Shown here in pieces: positions 8,261 to 16,532 of a stretch of 64,000 bases of DNA. Where the stretch lies: positions 38,123 through 102,122 of the forward strand of contig NTHE01000027.1 in the NCBI GenBank assembly GCA_002551355.1, in the 5' to 3' direction. Below the pieces are notes generated by a model. That model had not been told where the DNA came from and did not search any database. It saw only the letters and a list, made by a program, of their open reading frames with translations. A program made the position numbers and the translations under genes. Within the stretch, counting starts at the first letter, position 1, and every line of letters starts with the position of its first letter. Source of the DNA: Streptomyces sp. man185. Its GTDB lineage: Bacteria > Actinomycetota > Actinomycetes > Streptomycetales > Streptomycetaceae.

Positions 8261-10249
8261 TTGGCCACGACCGTACGACGTGCCGTACTGAACCTGCCCG
8301 CAGCGCCGCTCGGGCCGGAGAACCCGCTCCCGCCGCTGCGGACGCCCGCCCCACCGCCGCCTGTCCTGGACCCCCGCGAACGGGCGGGCCTGCCCCGCGA
8401 CATGGCCCGGCAACTGGGCCACCGCCCGCTGCGCACCATCCTGCCCACCCGGCTGCGCGACGGCTACGGGCGCGAGCGCACCCCCACCGACCTCGACGCC
8501 GTCGTCATCGAGAACGACCGGCTGCGCGTCACCGTTCTCCCCGGACTCGGCGGCCGGATCCACTCCCTGCACCACAAGCCCACCGGCCGCGAACTGCTCC
8601 ACCGCAACCCGGTCCTCCAGCCCGCCGCATTCGCCCTCAACGGGGCCTGGTTCTCCGGCGGCATCGAGTGGAACATCGGCGCCACCGGCCACACCACCCT
8701 GTCCTGCGCGCCCCTGCACGCCGCGCTCGTGCCCGCCCCGGACGGGGGCACGATGGTCCGGCTCTGGGAGTGGGAGCGGCTGCGCGACCTGCCTTTCCAG
8801 GTCGACCTCTGGCTCCCCGACGACTCCGACTTCCTGCACGTCGGCGTACGGATACGCAACCCGCACGAACAGCCCGCGCCGGTCTACTGGTGGTCCAACA
8901 TCGCCGTTCCGGAGACCCCGGACACCCGCGTCCTGGTCCCGGCCGACGAGGCCTGGCACTTCGGGTACGACCACACCCTCACCCGGGTCGGCGTCCCGGA
9001 GGCGGGCGGCCTCGACCACACCTACCCGCTGCGCTCGGAATACCCGGCCGACCACTTCTACGAGCTGCCCGAGGACGCCCGGCGCTGGATCGCCGCGCTC
9101 GACGCGGACGGCCACGGCCTCGCCCAGACGTCCACCGGCCTGCTGCGGGGGCGGAAGCTGTTCCGCTGGGGGCACGGCAGGGGAGGCCGCCGCTGGCAGG
9201 AGTGGCTGAGCGGAACCTCCGACGGCGGGTACGCCGAGATCCAGGCCGGGCTTGCCCGCACCCAGCTGGAGCACGTCCCCCTCGAACCCGGCGCCGCGTT
9301 CAGCTGGCTGGAGTCCTACGGTCCCCTGTCCGCCGACCCGGCCGCCGTGCACGGCGGGGACTGGGCCGCCGCCACCGAGGAGGCCGCGGCGCGGCTGGAG
9401 GAGGCGCTCCCGCGCGCGGCGGTGGCGGAGGCGTACGCGGCGTGGCTGCCGCACGCCGACACCGAACCGGGCGAGGTGCTCGCCACCGGCTCCGGCTGGG
9501 GCGCGCTGGAGGTGCTGCGGGGCGGCCACCGGCTGCCCGGCACGCCGTTCTTCCTCGCCACGCTCGGCGAACAGCAGGCTCCCTGGGTGGAACTGCTGGA
9601 ACACGGCACCCTGCCGAAGCCCTCCCCGGAGGAACCGCCCGGCCCGACACCGGTGTCACGACCCTGGCGCGACATGCTGGAGACCGCCGACGCCGACCCG
9701 CACACCGAATACCACCTCGGCATCGCGCAGTGGCACGCCGACGACCGGGCCCAGGCCGTCCGCAGCTGGGAACGCGGACTGGAGTGCGGCCCCGCACCGC
9801 GCTGGCCGCTGCTGCGCTGCCTCGCCGTCGCCGCCGAGGAGAACGGCAGGCGGGACCACGCTGCCGAGCTGCACGCCGAGGCCTTCGCCGACCTCACCAC
9901 TTCGGGTACGACGGACCTCACCGCGTCGGCGGAGGGCGTCGCCCTGCTCGTCGCCCTGGCCCGCGAGACCGTCGAGGCACAGCTGTCCGCCGGCCGGCCG
10001 GAGGCGGCCCGGGCGCTGCTGGCCGGACTGCCGGAGGCGATCCGTGAGCGCGGACGCTTCCGGCTGCTCCTCGCCCGGACGCTGGTCGCCGAGGGCGACA
10101 CCGGGGCGGCCCGCGCGATCTTCGACGCCGGATTCGAGGTCGCCGACCTGCGCGAAGGGGCCGGAATCCTCGGCGAGCTGTGGGCGTCCGTCAGCGACGA
10201 ACCGCTGCCGGACGCCTACGACTTCCGGATGAGCCCGCCCCAGGAGTGA
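8261..10249 (+). CDS. DUF5107 domain protein with TPR-like C-terminus
   Basis: A TTG at 8261 is proposed as start (MATTVRRAVLNLP) because GAGGG is 4 bases upstream and the remembered DUF5107 N-terminus begins at this point; the open frame extends further upstream (8183). The product has about 662 residues. Residues about 70-370 form a galactose-mutarotase-like beta-sandwich (VTVLPGLGGRIHSLHHKPTGREL, FSGGIEWNIGATGH read in parts), the DUF5107 core. From about 440 on, alpha-helical repeats with TEYHLGIAQWHADDRAQA resemble TPRs. Family members are common in Streptomyces and are thought to bind or act on carbohydrates, but no function is established. No signal peptide. Confidence 0.85.
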   Translation: MATTVRRAVLNLPAAPLGPENPLPPLRTPAPPPPVLDPRERAGLPRDMARQLGHRPLRTILPTRLRDGYGRERTPTDLDAVVIENDRLRVTVLPGLGGRIHSLHHKPTGRELLHRNPVLQPAAFALNGAWFSGGIEWNIGATGHTTLSCAPLHAALVPAPDGGTMVRLWEWERLRDLPFQVDLWLPDDSDFLHVGVRIRNPHEQPAPVYWWSNIAVPETPDTRVLVPADEAWHFGYDHTLTRVGVPEAGGLDHTYPLRSEYPADHFYELPEDARRWIAALDADGHGLAQTSTGLLRGRKLFRWGHGRGGRRWQEWLSGTSDGGYAEIQAGLARTQLEHVPLEPGAAFSWLESYGPLSADPAAVHGGDWAAATEEAAARLEEALPRAAVAEAYAAWLPHADTEPGEVLATGSGWGALEVLRGGHRLPGTPFFLATLGEQQAPWVELLEHGTLPKPSPEEPPGPTPVSRPWRDMLETADADPHTEYHLGIAQWHADDRAQAVRSWERGLECGPAPRWPLLRCLAVAAEENGRRDHAAELHAEAFADLTTSGTTDLTASAEGVALLVALARETVEAQLSAGRPEAARALLAGLPEAIRERGRFRLLLARTLVAEGDTGAARAIFDAGFEVADLREGAGILGELWASVSDEPLPDAYDFRMSPPQE

Positions 10250-10270
10250 TCGACGCACCCGGGCGGCCGG

Positions 10271-10624
10271 TCAGACGGTGACGTTGCGGTCCACGTACTC
10301 GAAGACCGAGCCGTCAGGGTGCAGCGCGATGAGGTTGCGGCCGGCCGGGGTCGGCACCGGTCCCGCGATGACCCGCGCGCCCGCCCGGGTCAGCGCCGCG
10401 CTCGCCTCGTCGACGTCCTTGACGGCGATGGTCGCACCCACCTTGCGCAGCACCTCCAGCTCCGACTCCGGTCCGCTCATCAACAGAAAACAGCCGATCG
10501 CGGCCACCGACACCCCACCGCGCTCGAAGCGCAGGGCCGACGTGCCCGTCAGCCCCTCGTAGAAGGCCACCGAGGCCTCCAGGTCGTCGACGCAGATACG
10601 CAGCGTGGTTCCGAGGATTTCCAT
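10271..10624 (-). CDS. VOC (glyoxalase/bleomycin resistance fold) family protein
   Basis: A 117-residue single-domain protein with the vicinal-oxygen-chelate pattern: LRICVDDLEASVAFYEGL at the start of the first beta-alpha-beta unit and LIALHPDGSVFEYV near the end, where Glu of FEYV would be a metal ligand. The usual first-module ligand His or Gln is not obvious, so metal binding is uncertain. Followed 70 bases downstream on its transcript by nothing on the same strand, and preceded by the methyltransferase gene's 3' end; co-transcription is not implied. Confidence 0.85.
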   Translation of the reverse strand: MEILGTTLRICVDDLEASVAFYEGLTGTSALRFERGGVSVAAIGCFLLMSGPESELEVLRKVGATIAVKDVDEASAALTRAGARVIAGPVPTPAGRNLIALHPDGSVFEYVDRNVTV

Positions 10625-10693
10625 GCGTACGAGGGTAGTTGGCCGCCGCCAGCGATGTGATCGGTTCCGGGCGGGCCGGAATCTCCCGTCACC

Positions 10694-11503
10694 TCACACC
10701 CGGCACAGCACCTCACCGTGGGGGACCATGAACCAGCCGTCGCCCTCCTCACCCCAGGAGCGCCAGGCCCCGGCGATGGCCGTGAGCTGCTCGGGGCTCG
10801 CGTGGCCGCCCCGTACGGCCAGCTCGGCATAGACCGAATCCGTCGTGCGGTCCGCCCACAGGCCGCTCCACCAGGCGCGGCTCTCCGGGGTGGCGAAACA
10901 CCAGGCGGCCGCGGTCGGGGTGATGTCGGTGAACCCTGCCTGCCGCGCCCAGGACAGCAGCCTGCGGCCGGCGTCGGGCTCGCCGCCGTTGCCGCGGGCC
11001 ACCCGGCCGTACACGTCCTGCCATGCGCCGAGACCGGGGGCCTCCGGATACCAGGTCATCGCCGCGTAGTCGCTGTCCCGGGCCGCGACCACGCCGCCGG
11101 GGCGGCAGACCCGCCGCATCTCGCGCAGCGCCTGGACCGGGTCGCCCACGTGCTGGAGCACCTGGTGGGCGTGGACCACGTCGAAGGAGTCGTCGGGGAA
11201 ATCCAGGGCGTGCACGTCGGCCACCGCGAACTCGACGTTCTCCAGGCCCCGCTCGTCCGCCACCGCGGCGGCCTGGCCGAGAATGTCGCCGGTGGTGTCC
11301 ACCGCGGTGACCCGGCCCGGCGCGACCAGCGCGGCCAGGTCGGCGGTGATGGTTCCCGGGCCGCAGCCGACGTCCAGCACGGCCAGACCGGGGCGGAGTT
11401 CGTCCAGGAGGTAGGCCGCCGAGTTGGCGGCGGTCCGCCAGCGGTGCGAGCGCAGGACCGACTCGTGGTGGCCGTGCGTGTACACGGCGCTCTCCTTCGG
11501 CAT
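10694..11503 (-). CDS. Class I SAM-dependent methyltransferase
   Basis: ATG 11503 is chosen because GAGAGGA lies about 9 bases upstream; the frame is open a further 18 codons. The 269-residue protein has the motifs of UbiE/COQ5-type methyltransferases: VLDVGCGPGTIT (motif I), VTAVDTTGDIL (acidic loop end), FAVADVHALDFPDDSFD (motif II) and HQVLQHVGDPVQALREM. The C-terminal half (WWSGLWADRTTDSVYAEL) is typical of a Streptomyces subfamily often annotated as small-molecule methyltransferase. Substrate unknown. Confidence 0.9.
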   Translation of the reverse strand: MPKESAVYTHGHHESVLRSHRWRTAANSAAYLLDELRPGLAVLDVGCGPGTITADLAALVAPGRVTAVDTTGDILGQAAAVADERGLENVEFAVADVHALDFPDDSFDVVHAHQVLQHVGDPVQALREMRRVCRPGGVVAARDSDYAAMTWYPEAPGLGAWQDVYGRVARGNGGEPDAGRRLLSWARQAGFTDITPTAAAWCFATPESRAWWSGLWADRTTDSVYAELAVRGGHASPEQLTAIAGAWRSWGEEGDGWFMVPHGEVLCRV

Positions 11504-11637
11504 GGCGTTGCGTCCTCTCCCCAGCCTGTCGCCGATGGGCACGGCGACAGGAGTCACCGTACGCCGCGATGTCGAATGATGAGATGGGCGTCTTGCGATG
11601 CGGACGTGTCCGTCGTGGGGCGTGCTGCCCCGACGCG

Positions 11638-13152
11638 TCAGACCGGCATCGGGCAGTAGACCGTCAGCGCCTCCGGCAGCTTGTCGATCATCAGCTCCTT
11701 TCCGGAGTGCGCCACTTCACCGTCGTACGCGTACGGAGTCCCCGGAGCCAGACCGCCGATCCGCACCCGGCGCCGCCGCACCGCGGCATGGGCGGGGGAG
11801 CGGGTCAGCGGTCCCGCCACCGCCGCCGCCAGCAGGCGCAGCGCGGGGCCCCGCCCGCCGTGGACCACCCGGACGTCCAGCAGCCCGTCCGCCAGGTTGT
11901 GGCGGCGGCCCGGGGCGGGGCCCAGCCGCTGGAAGAGCCCGTTGCCGACGAAGACCAGCCACAACGGACGCCTGCGACCCTGGAATTCGGCTTCCAGCGG
12001 TCGCTGGCCGCGCAGCACGTGGAACGCCGCGAGCACGCCCGCCGGCCAGCCGCCGATCCGCGGCGACCAGTGTTCCCGGGTGCGCACCAGATCCGGGTAG
12101 ACGCCCAGCGAGAAGGCGTTGAGGAAATAGCCGTCCGCCCCGTCCGCGCCCCTGGGTCCCGGCCGGAAGCGGCCGAGGTCCACCCGGATGGCGTCGCCCG
12201 CGGTGAGGGCGGCGGCGGTGTCGTGGACGGTCTCGATGCCCAGGTCGTAGGCGAAGTGGTTGAGCGTGCCGCCGGGGAAGACCGCCAGCGGCATCCCGTG
12301 CGTCGCCGCCACGGACGCCGCGAGGTTCACCGTGCCGTCGCCCCCGCAGACACCCAGGGCCCGGCCCTGGGCGGCCGCCTCGTCGAAGGCGGCCGGCAGA
12401 TCGGCGGGCGCGACCTCCATGACGGTCGACATCGGCAGCGCCTCGCGCACCAGCGACGCGGTCGCGGTGGCCGTACCGGACTCCCGGTTCACCACCACGA
12501 CGAGGTCCTTGCCGGCGGGCAGCGCCGGGGCCTCGCCGGGCGGCCGGCCGGGAGCGGGCAGCTGGCCCCGGGTCGGCACGACCCCGCGCAGGGCGAACGC
12601 GGCTCCTACGCCGAGCGCCGCACCCGCGAGCACATCGCTCGGATAGTGGACCCCGGTGTAGACGCGGGAGGCCGCCACGGCCGCCGCGACCGGAGCCACG
12701 ACCGCGCCCCAGCCCTTGGACTCCAGGGCCACCCCGGTGGCGAACGCGGCGGCCGACGCCGCGTGGCCCGAGGGGAAGGAGGTGGTGACGGGCTGCCGCT
12801 TGAGCTGCCGGACCATCGGCACCGCGTCCAGTATCGGCCGGTCACGGCGCACCGCACCCTTGCCGACGGTATTGATGGCCGCCGAGGCCACGGCGAGGGA
12901 CGCCACCCCGCGCAGCGCGGCCCGCCGCGAACGGGCACTGCTGCCGAGGGCCGCGATCCCGGCCGCCGCCCCGAACCAGAGCAGCCCGTGGTTGGCGCTC
13001 CGGCTCAGCCGCGGCAGCAGTGGATCGGCGCCGGGCCAGTGCCGGTCCGCGACGCTCCGGAAGACGGCCAGGTCCCGCCCGTGCAGCCAGCCGCGCATCC
13101 GGTCGACGGCGGGGGCAGTGGAGGAGGTGGATGAAGTTCGCGGTGTTGCCAT
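11638..13152 (-). CDS. PAP2 phosphatase - diacylglycerol kinase fusion protein
   Basis: A 504-residue membrane protein. Residues about 30-185 are a PAP2 phosphatidic-acid phosphatase domain with its three motifs: KGAVRRDRP, PSGH and SRVYTGVHYPSDV, lying among hydrophobic helices. Residues about 210-500 are a lipid-kinase domain with the diacylglycerol-kinase signature CGGDGTVN and FPGGTLNHFAYDLG. Such fusions occur in actinobacteria; they can interconvert phosphorylated and dephosphorylated lipids, possibly undecaprenyl or diacylglycerol species. Divergent from the aminotransferase-like gene. Confidence 0.92.
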   Translation of the reverse strand: MATPRTSSTSSTAPAVDRMRGWLHGRDLAVFRSVADRHWPGADPLLPRLSRSANHGLLWFGAAAGIAALGSSARSRRAALRGVASLAVASAAINTVGKGAVRRDRPILDAVPMVRQLKRQPVTTSFPSGHAASAAAFATGVALESKGWGAVVAPVAAAVAASRVYTGVHYPSDVLAGAALGVGAAFALRGVVPTRGQLPAPGRPPGEAPALPAGKDLVVVVNRESGTATATASLVREALPMSTVMEVAPADLPAAFDEAAAQGRALGVCGGDGTVNLAASVAATHGMPLAVFPGGTLNHFAYDLGIETVHDTAAALTAGDAIRVDLGRFRPGPRGADGADGYFLNAFSLGVYPDLVRTREHWSPRIGGWPAGVLAAFHVLRGQRPLEAEFQGRRRPLWLVFVGNGLFQRLGPAPGRRHNLADGLLDVRVVHGGRGPALRLLAAAVAGPLTRSPAHAAVRRRRVRIGGLAPGTPYAYDGEVAHSGKELMIDKLPEALTVYCPMPV

Positions 13153-13486
13153 GGGTCAGCGAATACCCGGCCGGGCCACGCTGAACCAGCAGGCGCGCTG
13201 AGAGCCTGGCCACGCGCCACCGCCGACCGGCGGAACGGCCCACGCGGCGACGGCTCCCGGCGCGGGCGCACGCTTGGGCGGGCGGGCCGCCCGGAACCTC
13301 CGTATAAAGAAGCCAGAGGCGTCATACGGAAGCGTCATCAGGAAGCCAGAGGCGTCGACCCGGAGCCGATGACCGGAACCGGACCCGGGGGCTCGGAGCC
13401 GATGCGAGGCCCGGGCCCGGAGCCGGGCGAGCGGGCCCGGCCCCGGGGTCGAACACGCGGAGCGACGAGCGGCGGAGGAGGGCCGG
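13153..13486. other. 334-base divergent intergenic region with direct repeats
   Basis: Separates the PAP2-kinase and aminotransferase-like genes. It holds two copies of a 15-base direct repeat (13309-13323 and 13342-13356, offset 33 bases), two copies of CGGAGCCGATG further right, and a short TATAAA (13303-13308). I see no clear -35/-10 pair, RNA or ORF with coding character. Confidence 0.6.
13309..13356. repeat. 15-bp direct repeat GAAGCCAGAGGCGTC, two copies
   Basis: Exact copies at 13309-13323 and 13342-13356. The 33-base offset is about three helical turns, so both would face the same side of the DNA. Confidence 0.8.
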
Positions 13487-14785
13487 ATGCACGGGACCGA
13501 GGACACCGGCCCGCACGGGGACCCCGACCGGGATCGCGCGGACGAGCACCGGGCCCACGCCGACGAGCACCGGGCCCGCTCGCACGAGGATCACGGCCCC
13601 GTCCGCTACGGGCCGCCCGCCCCGGACCCCGGCCTGCCGGTCCTCCCCGAGCTGGCCGCCGTCCTCGCCGCCGCCTCCGCCCGGACCCGCCCCGAACCTC
13701 CCGGCGGCGGGCCGGTCCTGCGCGAGGCCGCCCGCGGCTACTGGGACCGGCGGGGTCTGCACGGCGCGGCGGGCGGCATCGCCGCCGCCCCCGGAGCCCA
13801 GCCGCTCCTCCTGGCCCTCATCGGCGCACACGGCGGCGATGTCCTCATGCCGCGCCCCTGCCCCGCCGCCTGGATGCCGCAGGCCCGGCTGCTGGGCCGC
13901 CCGGCCTACCATGTGCCCACCCCGGCCGAATGCGGCGGCATCCCCGACCCGTACGCCCTGCTGGAGACCGTCCGCCGGGTCCGTGCGGAGGGCGGCCGGC
14001 CGAAACTGCTGCTCCTGTCGGTCGTGGACGACCCCACCGCCACCGTCGCCCCGCCCGAGCTGGTCCGGGAGGCCTGCGAGGCGGCCGTCGGGGAAGGGCT
14101 GCACATCATCAGCGACGAGACCTGGCGCGACACCGTCCACCGGCCCCGCGACACCGTCCTGCTCAGCCCCGCCGAGATGAGCCCGGACGACGTCACGGTG
14201 ATCGACGACCTGTCCGGGGCGCTCGTGCCGGCCGCCTGGCCGGTCGCCGTGGCCCGCTTCCCGGACACCGCCCGCGCCGCCGTCCGGCACGCCCGCACCC
14301 TGGACATCCTCACGGCCCTCGGCGCCCTCGTCGCCGGTCCGGTCGCCCACGCGGCCGCCCACGCCCTGGGCGAGCCGGATTCCGTACGCGACCGGGTCCG
14401 CCGGGCCGCGGCGCTCCAGGCCGAGGTGGCCGCCGCCGCCCACCGCGCGGTCCTCGGCTCCGGCGCGCTGGCCCGTCCCCCGCAGGCGGGCCGCCACCTG
14501 TACGCCGACCTAGGCCCGCTGCGCTCCCGGCTCGCGGACGTGGGCGTCACGGACTCCATGGAGCTGGAGGAGTACCTCACCGACCGGCTCGGCGCCCCGG
14601 CCCCGGGCGGCCACCGCTTCGGGGACGAGCTGGGCGCCCTGCGCGTACGCCTGGGCACCGGACCGCTGCTGGGGGCCACGCCGCACCAGCAGACGGAGTC
14701 CCTCGCCGCCGCGAAGCCGCTGGAGCTCGCGCATGTGGCGCGGGCACTGGACGATTTCGCGGCGGTCTTCCGCGCGCTGCGCTGA
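13487..14785 (+). CDS. Aminotransferase class I/II fold protein lacking the PLP lysine
   Basis: 432 residues. An Asp/Glu/His-rich leader (about 45 residues) precedes a fold-type-I domain. The order of segments matches class I/II aminotransferases: GGIAAAPGAQPLLLALIG (cofactor loop), DDPTATVAPPELV, then ISDETWRD. Where the Schiff-base lysine is expected (pattern LSKSLALGGWRIG) the protein reads LSGALVPAAWPVA, so Gly244 replaces Lys and the following Arg is also lost. It therefore probably cannot transaminate in the usual way; a binding or regulatory role, or a decayed enzyme, is possible. The reading frame is intact and of full length. Confidence 0.82.
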   Translation: MHGTEDTGPHGDPDRDRADEHRAHADEHRARSHEDHGPVRYGPPAPDPGLPVLPELAAVLAAASARTRPEPPGGGPVLREAARGYWDRRGLHGAAGGIAAAPGAQPLLLALIGAHGGDVLMPRPCPAAWMPQARLLGRPAYHVPTPAECGGIPDPYALLETVRRVRAEGGRPKLLLLSVVDDPTATVAPPELVREACEAAVGEGLHIISDETWRDTVHRPRDTVLLSPAEMSPDDVTVIDDLSGALVPAAWPVAVARFPDTARAAVRHARTLDILTALGALVAGPVAHAAAHALGEPDSVRDRVRRAAALQAEVAAAAHRAVLGSGALARPPQAGRHLYADLGPLRSRLADVGVTDSMELEEYLTDRLGAPAPGGHRFGDELGALRVRLGTGPLLGATPHQQTESLAAAKPLELAHVARALDDFAAVFRALR

Positions 14786-14862
14786 GAACGGTCACGCCCG
14801 CCGAGGACGGACGTTCACGCTCGCCCGGCGTCCGGACCGCCGCCCCGTGACAGGCAGGACGG

Positions 14863-15513
14863 TCACCCCGTCGCGTCGCCCGTGCCGTGGCCGAACCGCG
14901 CCCGCAGCCTGCGCCACACCGCCGGAGCCCCACTGATCAGCAGCGTCAGGGCGACCGCCGCGACCACCCCCTGCCACGGCTCGGGAAACAGCGAACCGCC
15001 CAGGATCCCGATCAGCTGGTACGTCGCCGCCCAGGCCAGGCAGGCCGGAACGTCGCCCCGGGCGAACTGCCGCAGCGGCATCTTGCCCAGCAGACACGCC
15101 AGCATCACCGGTATCCGCCCGGCCGGCACCAGCCGGGACAGCACCAGCACCGTCCCGCCGTGCTCCGCCAGCTTCTGCTGTGCCTGGGCCAGCCGCTCCG
15201 GCGCGGCCCGGCGGGTGATCGCCCCCAGCCACTTCGAGCCGTGGTTCGACCGCACCCCGCGCTGCCCCAGCCAGTACAGACAGATGTCGCCGAGGAACGC
15301 GGCGGCCGACGCCGCCAGGAACACGAAGAGCAGGGCGAGCGGCGACGTCTGGTGGAACGCCACCACCGCCGCCGAACTCACCAGCGCCCCCGTCGGCACC
15401 ACGGGCACCAACGACCCCAGCGCCACCAGGGCGAACAGCGTCGGGTAGCCGACCGCCTGCTGGGTCGACTCGGTGGGCAGTTCCCGCACCACCTGCTGGA
15501 TCTCCTGGATCAC
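14863..15513 (-). CDS. DedA family membrane protein
   Basis: Start GTG 15513 overlaps the stop of the upstream MBL gene (GTGA). The 216-residue protein has the DedA/SNARE-associated domain: several hydrophobic helices, GDICLYWLGQRG and the conserved Arg-containing stretch LVLSRLVPAGRIPVMLACLLGKM, where family members have FxGRFxPxxR. DedA proteins are inner-membrane proteins that help flip or recycle lipid carriers such as undecaprenyl phosphate. Co-translated with the MBL hydrolase. Confidence 0.88.
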   Translation of the reverse strand: MIQEIQQVVRELPTESTQQAVGYPTLFALVALGSLVPVVPTGALVSSAAVVAFHQTSPLALLFVFLAASAAAFLGDICLYWLGQRGVRSNHGSKWLGAITRRAAPERLAQAQQKLAEHGGTVLVLSRLVPAGRIPVMLACLLGKMPLRQFARGDVPACLAWAATYQLIGILGGSLFPEPWQGVVAAVALTLLISGAPAVWRRLRARFGHGTGDATG

Positions 15514-16292
15514 CGGCCGGCCTCCGGTCTGACCCGTTCGCCGTGCGCCAGCAGATGCACCGTCACCTCGGGCGCGCGCTTCGCCGCGTGCCGTACGAAT
15601 TCGTCGCCCGGCGCGTGGAACTCGTGCGGGCGCACCGCGTCCAGGCCGACCGGCCAGTACGTGCCGTAGTGCACCGGCACCGCCGACCGGGGCGCGAGCC
15701 GGGTCAGCGCCTCGGCGGCGCGGGCCGGGTCCAGATGGCTGTGCCCCAGGTAGGGCCCCCAGCCGCCGACCGGCAGCAGCGCCACGTCCACCGGCCCCAC
15801 GGCGTCGGCCATCGCGTCGAAGAGCCCGGTGTCCCCGGCGAAGTACGTCCGGGCCTCGCCCTCGACCACATAGCCGAGCGCGGGCGACCGGTGCGGCCCG
15901 ACCGGCAGCCGCCGCCCGTCGTGCAGCGCGGGAACCACCCGCACCCGCACCTCGCCGACCCGCACCGTGTCGCCCGCCCTGACCTCGGTGATGTGCAGCT
16001 GCCGCACCCGCCGCAGCATCCGCAGCCCCGGCACGGCCGCCACCGCGCCGCTCGGCACGATCAGCCGGCTTCCGGGAGCCAGCCGGGCCAGCGACGGCAG
16101 ATGCAGATGGTCGGAGTGCAGATGGGAGACCAGCACCACCTCGGCGACCGCGGCCTGCGGCGGCGGCACCTCGCCCCGGCGGCGGCGCAGATGCGCGAAG
16201 CGCCGGACGAACAGGGGGTCGGTCAGCACCCGCACCCCCGAGTCCTCGATCGTGCAGGTGGCATGACCCCACCAGGTGACCTCCACCGGCAC
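15510..16292 (-). CDS. MBL-fold metallo-hydrolase (UlaG-like)
   Basis: GTG 16292 has GGAGG a few bases upstream. The 260-residue protein shows the metallo-beta-lactamase fold: WWGHATCTIED, the HxHxDH motif as SHLHSDHLH, GHSHLDP, FAGDTGLF with the bridging Asp, and a last ligand in VPVHYGT. The family includes L-ascorbate-6-phosphate lactonase and N-acyl-PE phospholipase D-like enzymes, so a phosphodiesterase or lactonase role is plausible. Overlap with DedA suggests work at the membrane. Confidence 0.9.
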   Translation of the reverse strand: MPVEVTWWGHATCTIEDSGVRVLTDPLFVRRFAHLRRRRGEVPPPQAAVAEVVLVSHLHSDHLHLPSLARLAPGSRLIVPSGAVAAVPGLRMLRRVRQLHITEVRAGDTVRVGEVRVRVVPALHDGRRLPVGPHRSPALGYVVEGEARTYFAGDTGLFDAMADAVGPVDVALLPVGGWGPYLGHSHLDPARAAEALTRLAPRSAVPVHYGTYWPVGLDAVRPHEFHAPGDEFVRHAAKRAPEVTVHLLAHGERVRPEAGR

Positions 16293-16532
16293 CGCGCCTC
16301 CTCGCTCGCTCCTCGGCGCACCGTGACCCGTGATCCCGCGTCCCGGTGCGTACGGCCCGCGCGGCCCGTGACCGGGCGCGCTGCCGGTACGAGCCTATGC
16401 GCCCCCCGTACCTTCGCGTCGGGCCTCGGGGTCTCCCGCCGAAGCCGCTGACCGGGACCGACGCTGTGAAAAGCTGAAGGGCGGGACCCGGACGGCCGGG
16501 CCCGGGGCGGCGAGGGCCTGAGGTGGAGCGGC

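Noticed and set aside
14863..16272. Single 469-codon minus-strand frame spanning DedA and the MBL gene region
   Set aside because: The first part is the wrong frame over the MBL hydrolase; the true DedA start is GTG 15513 overlapping the MBL stop.
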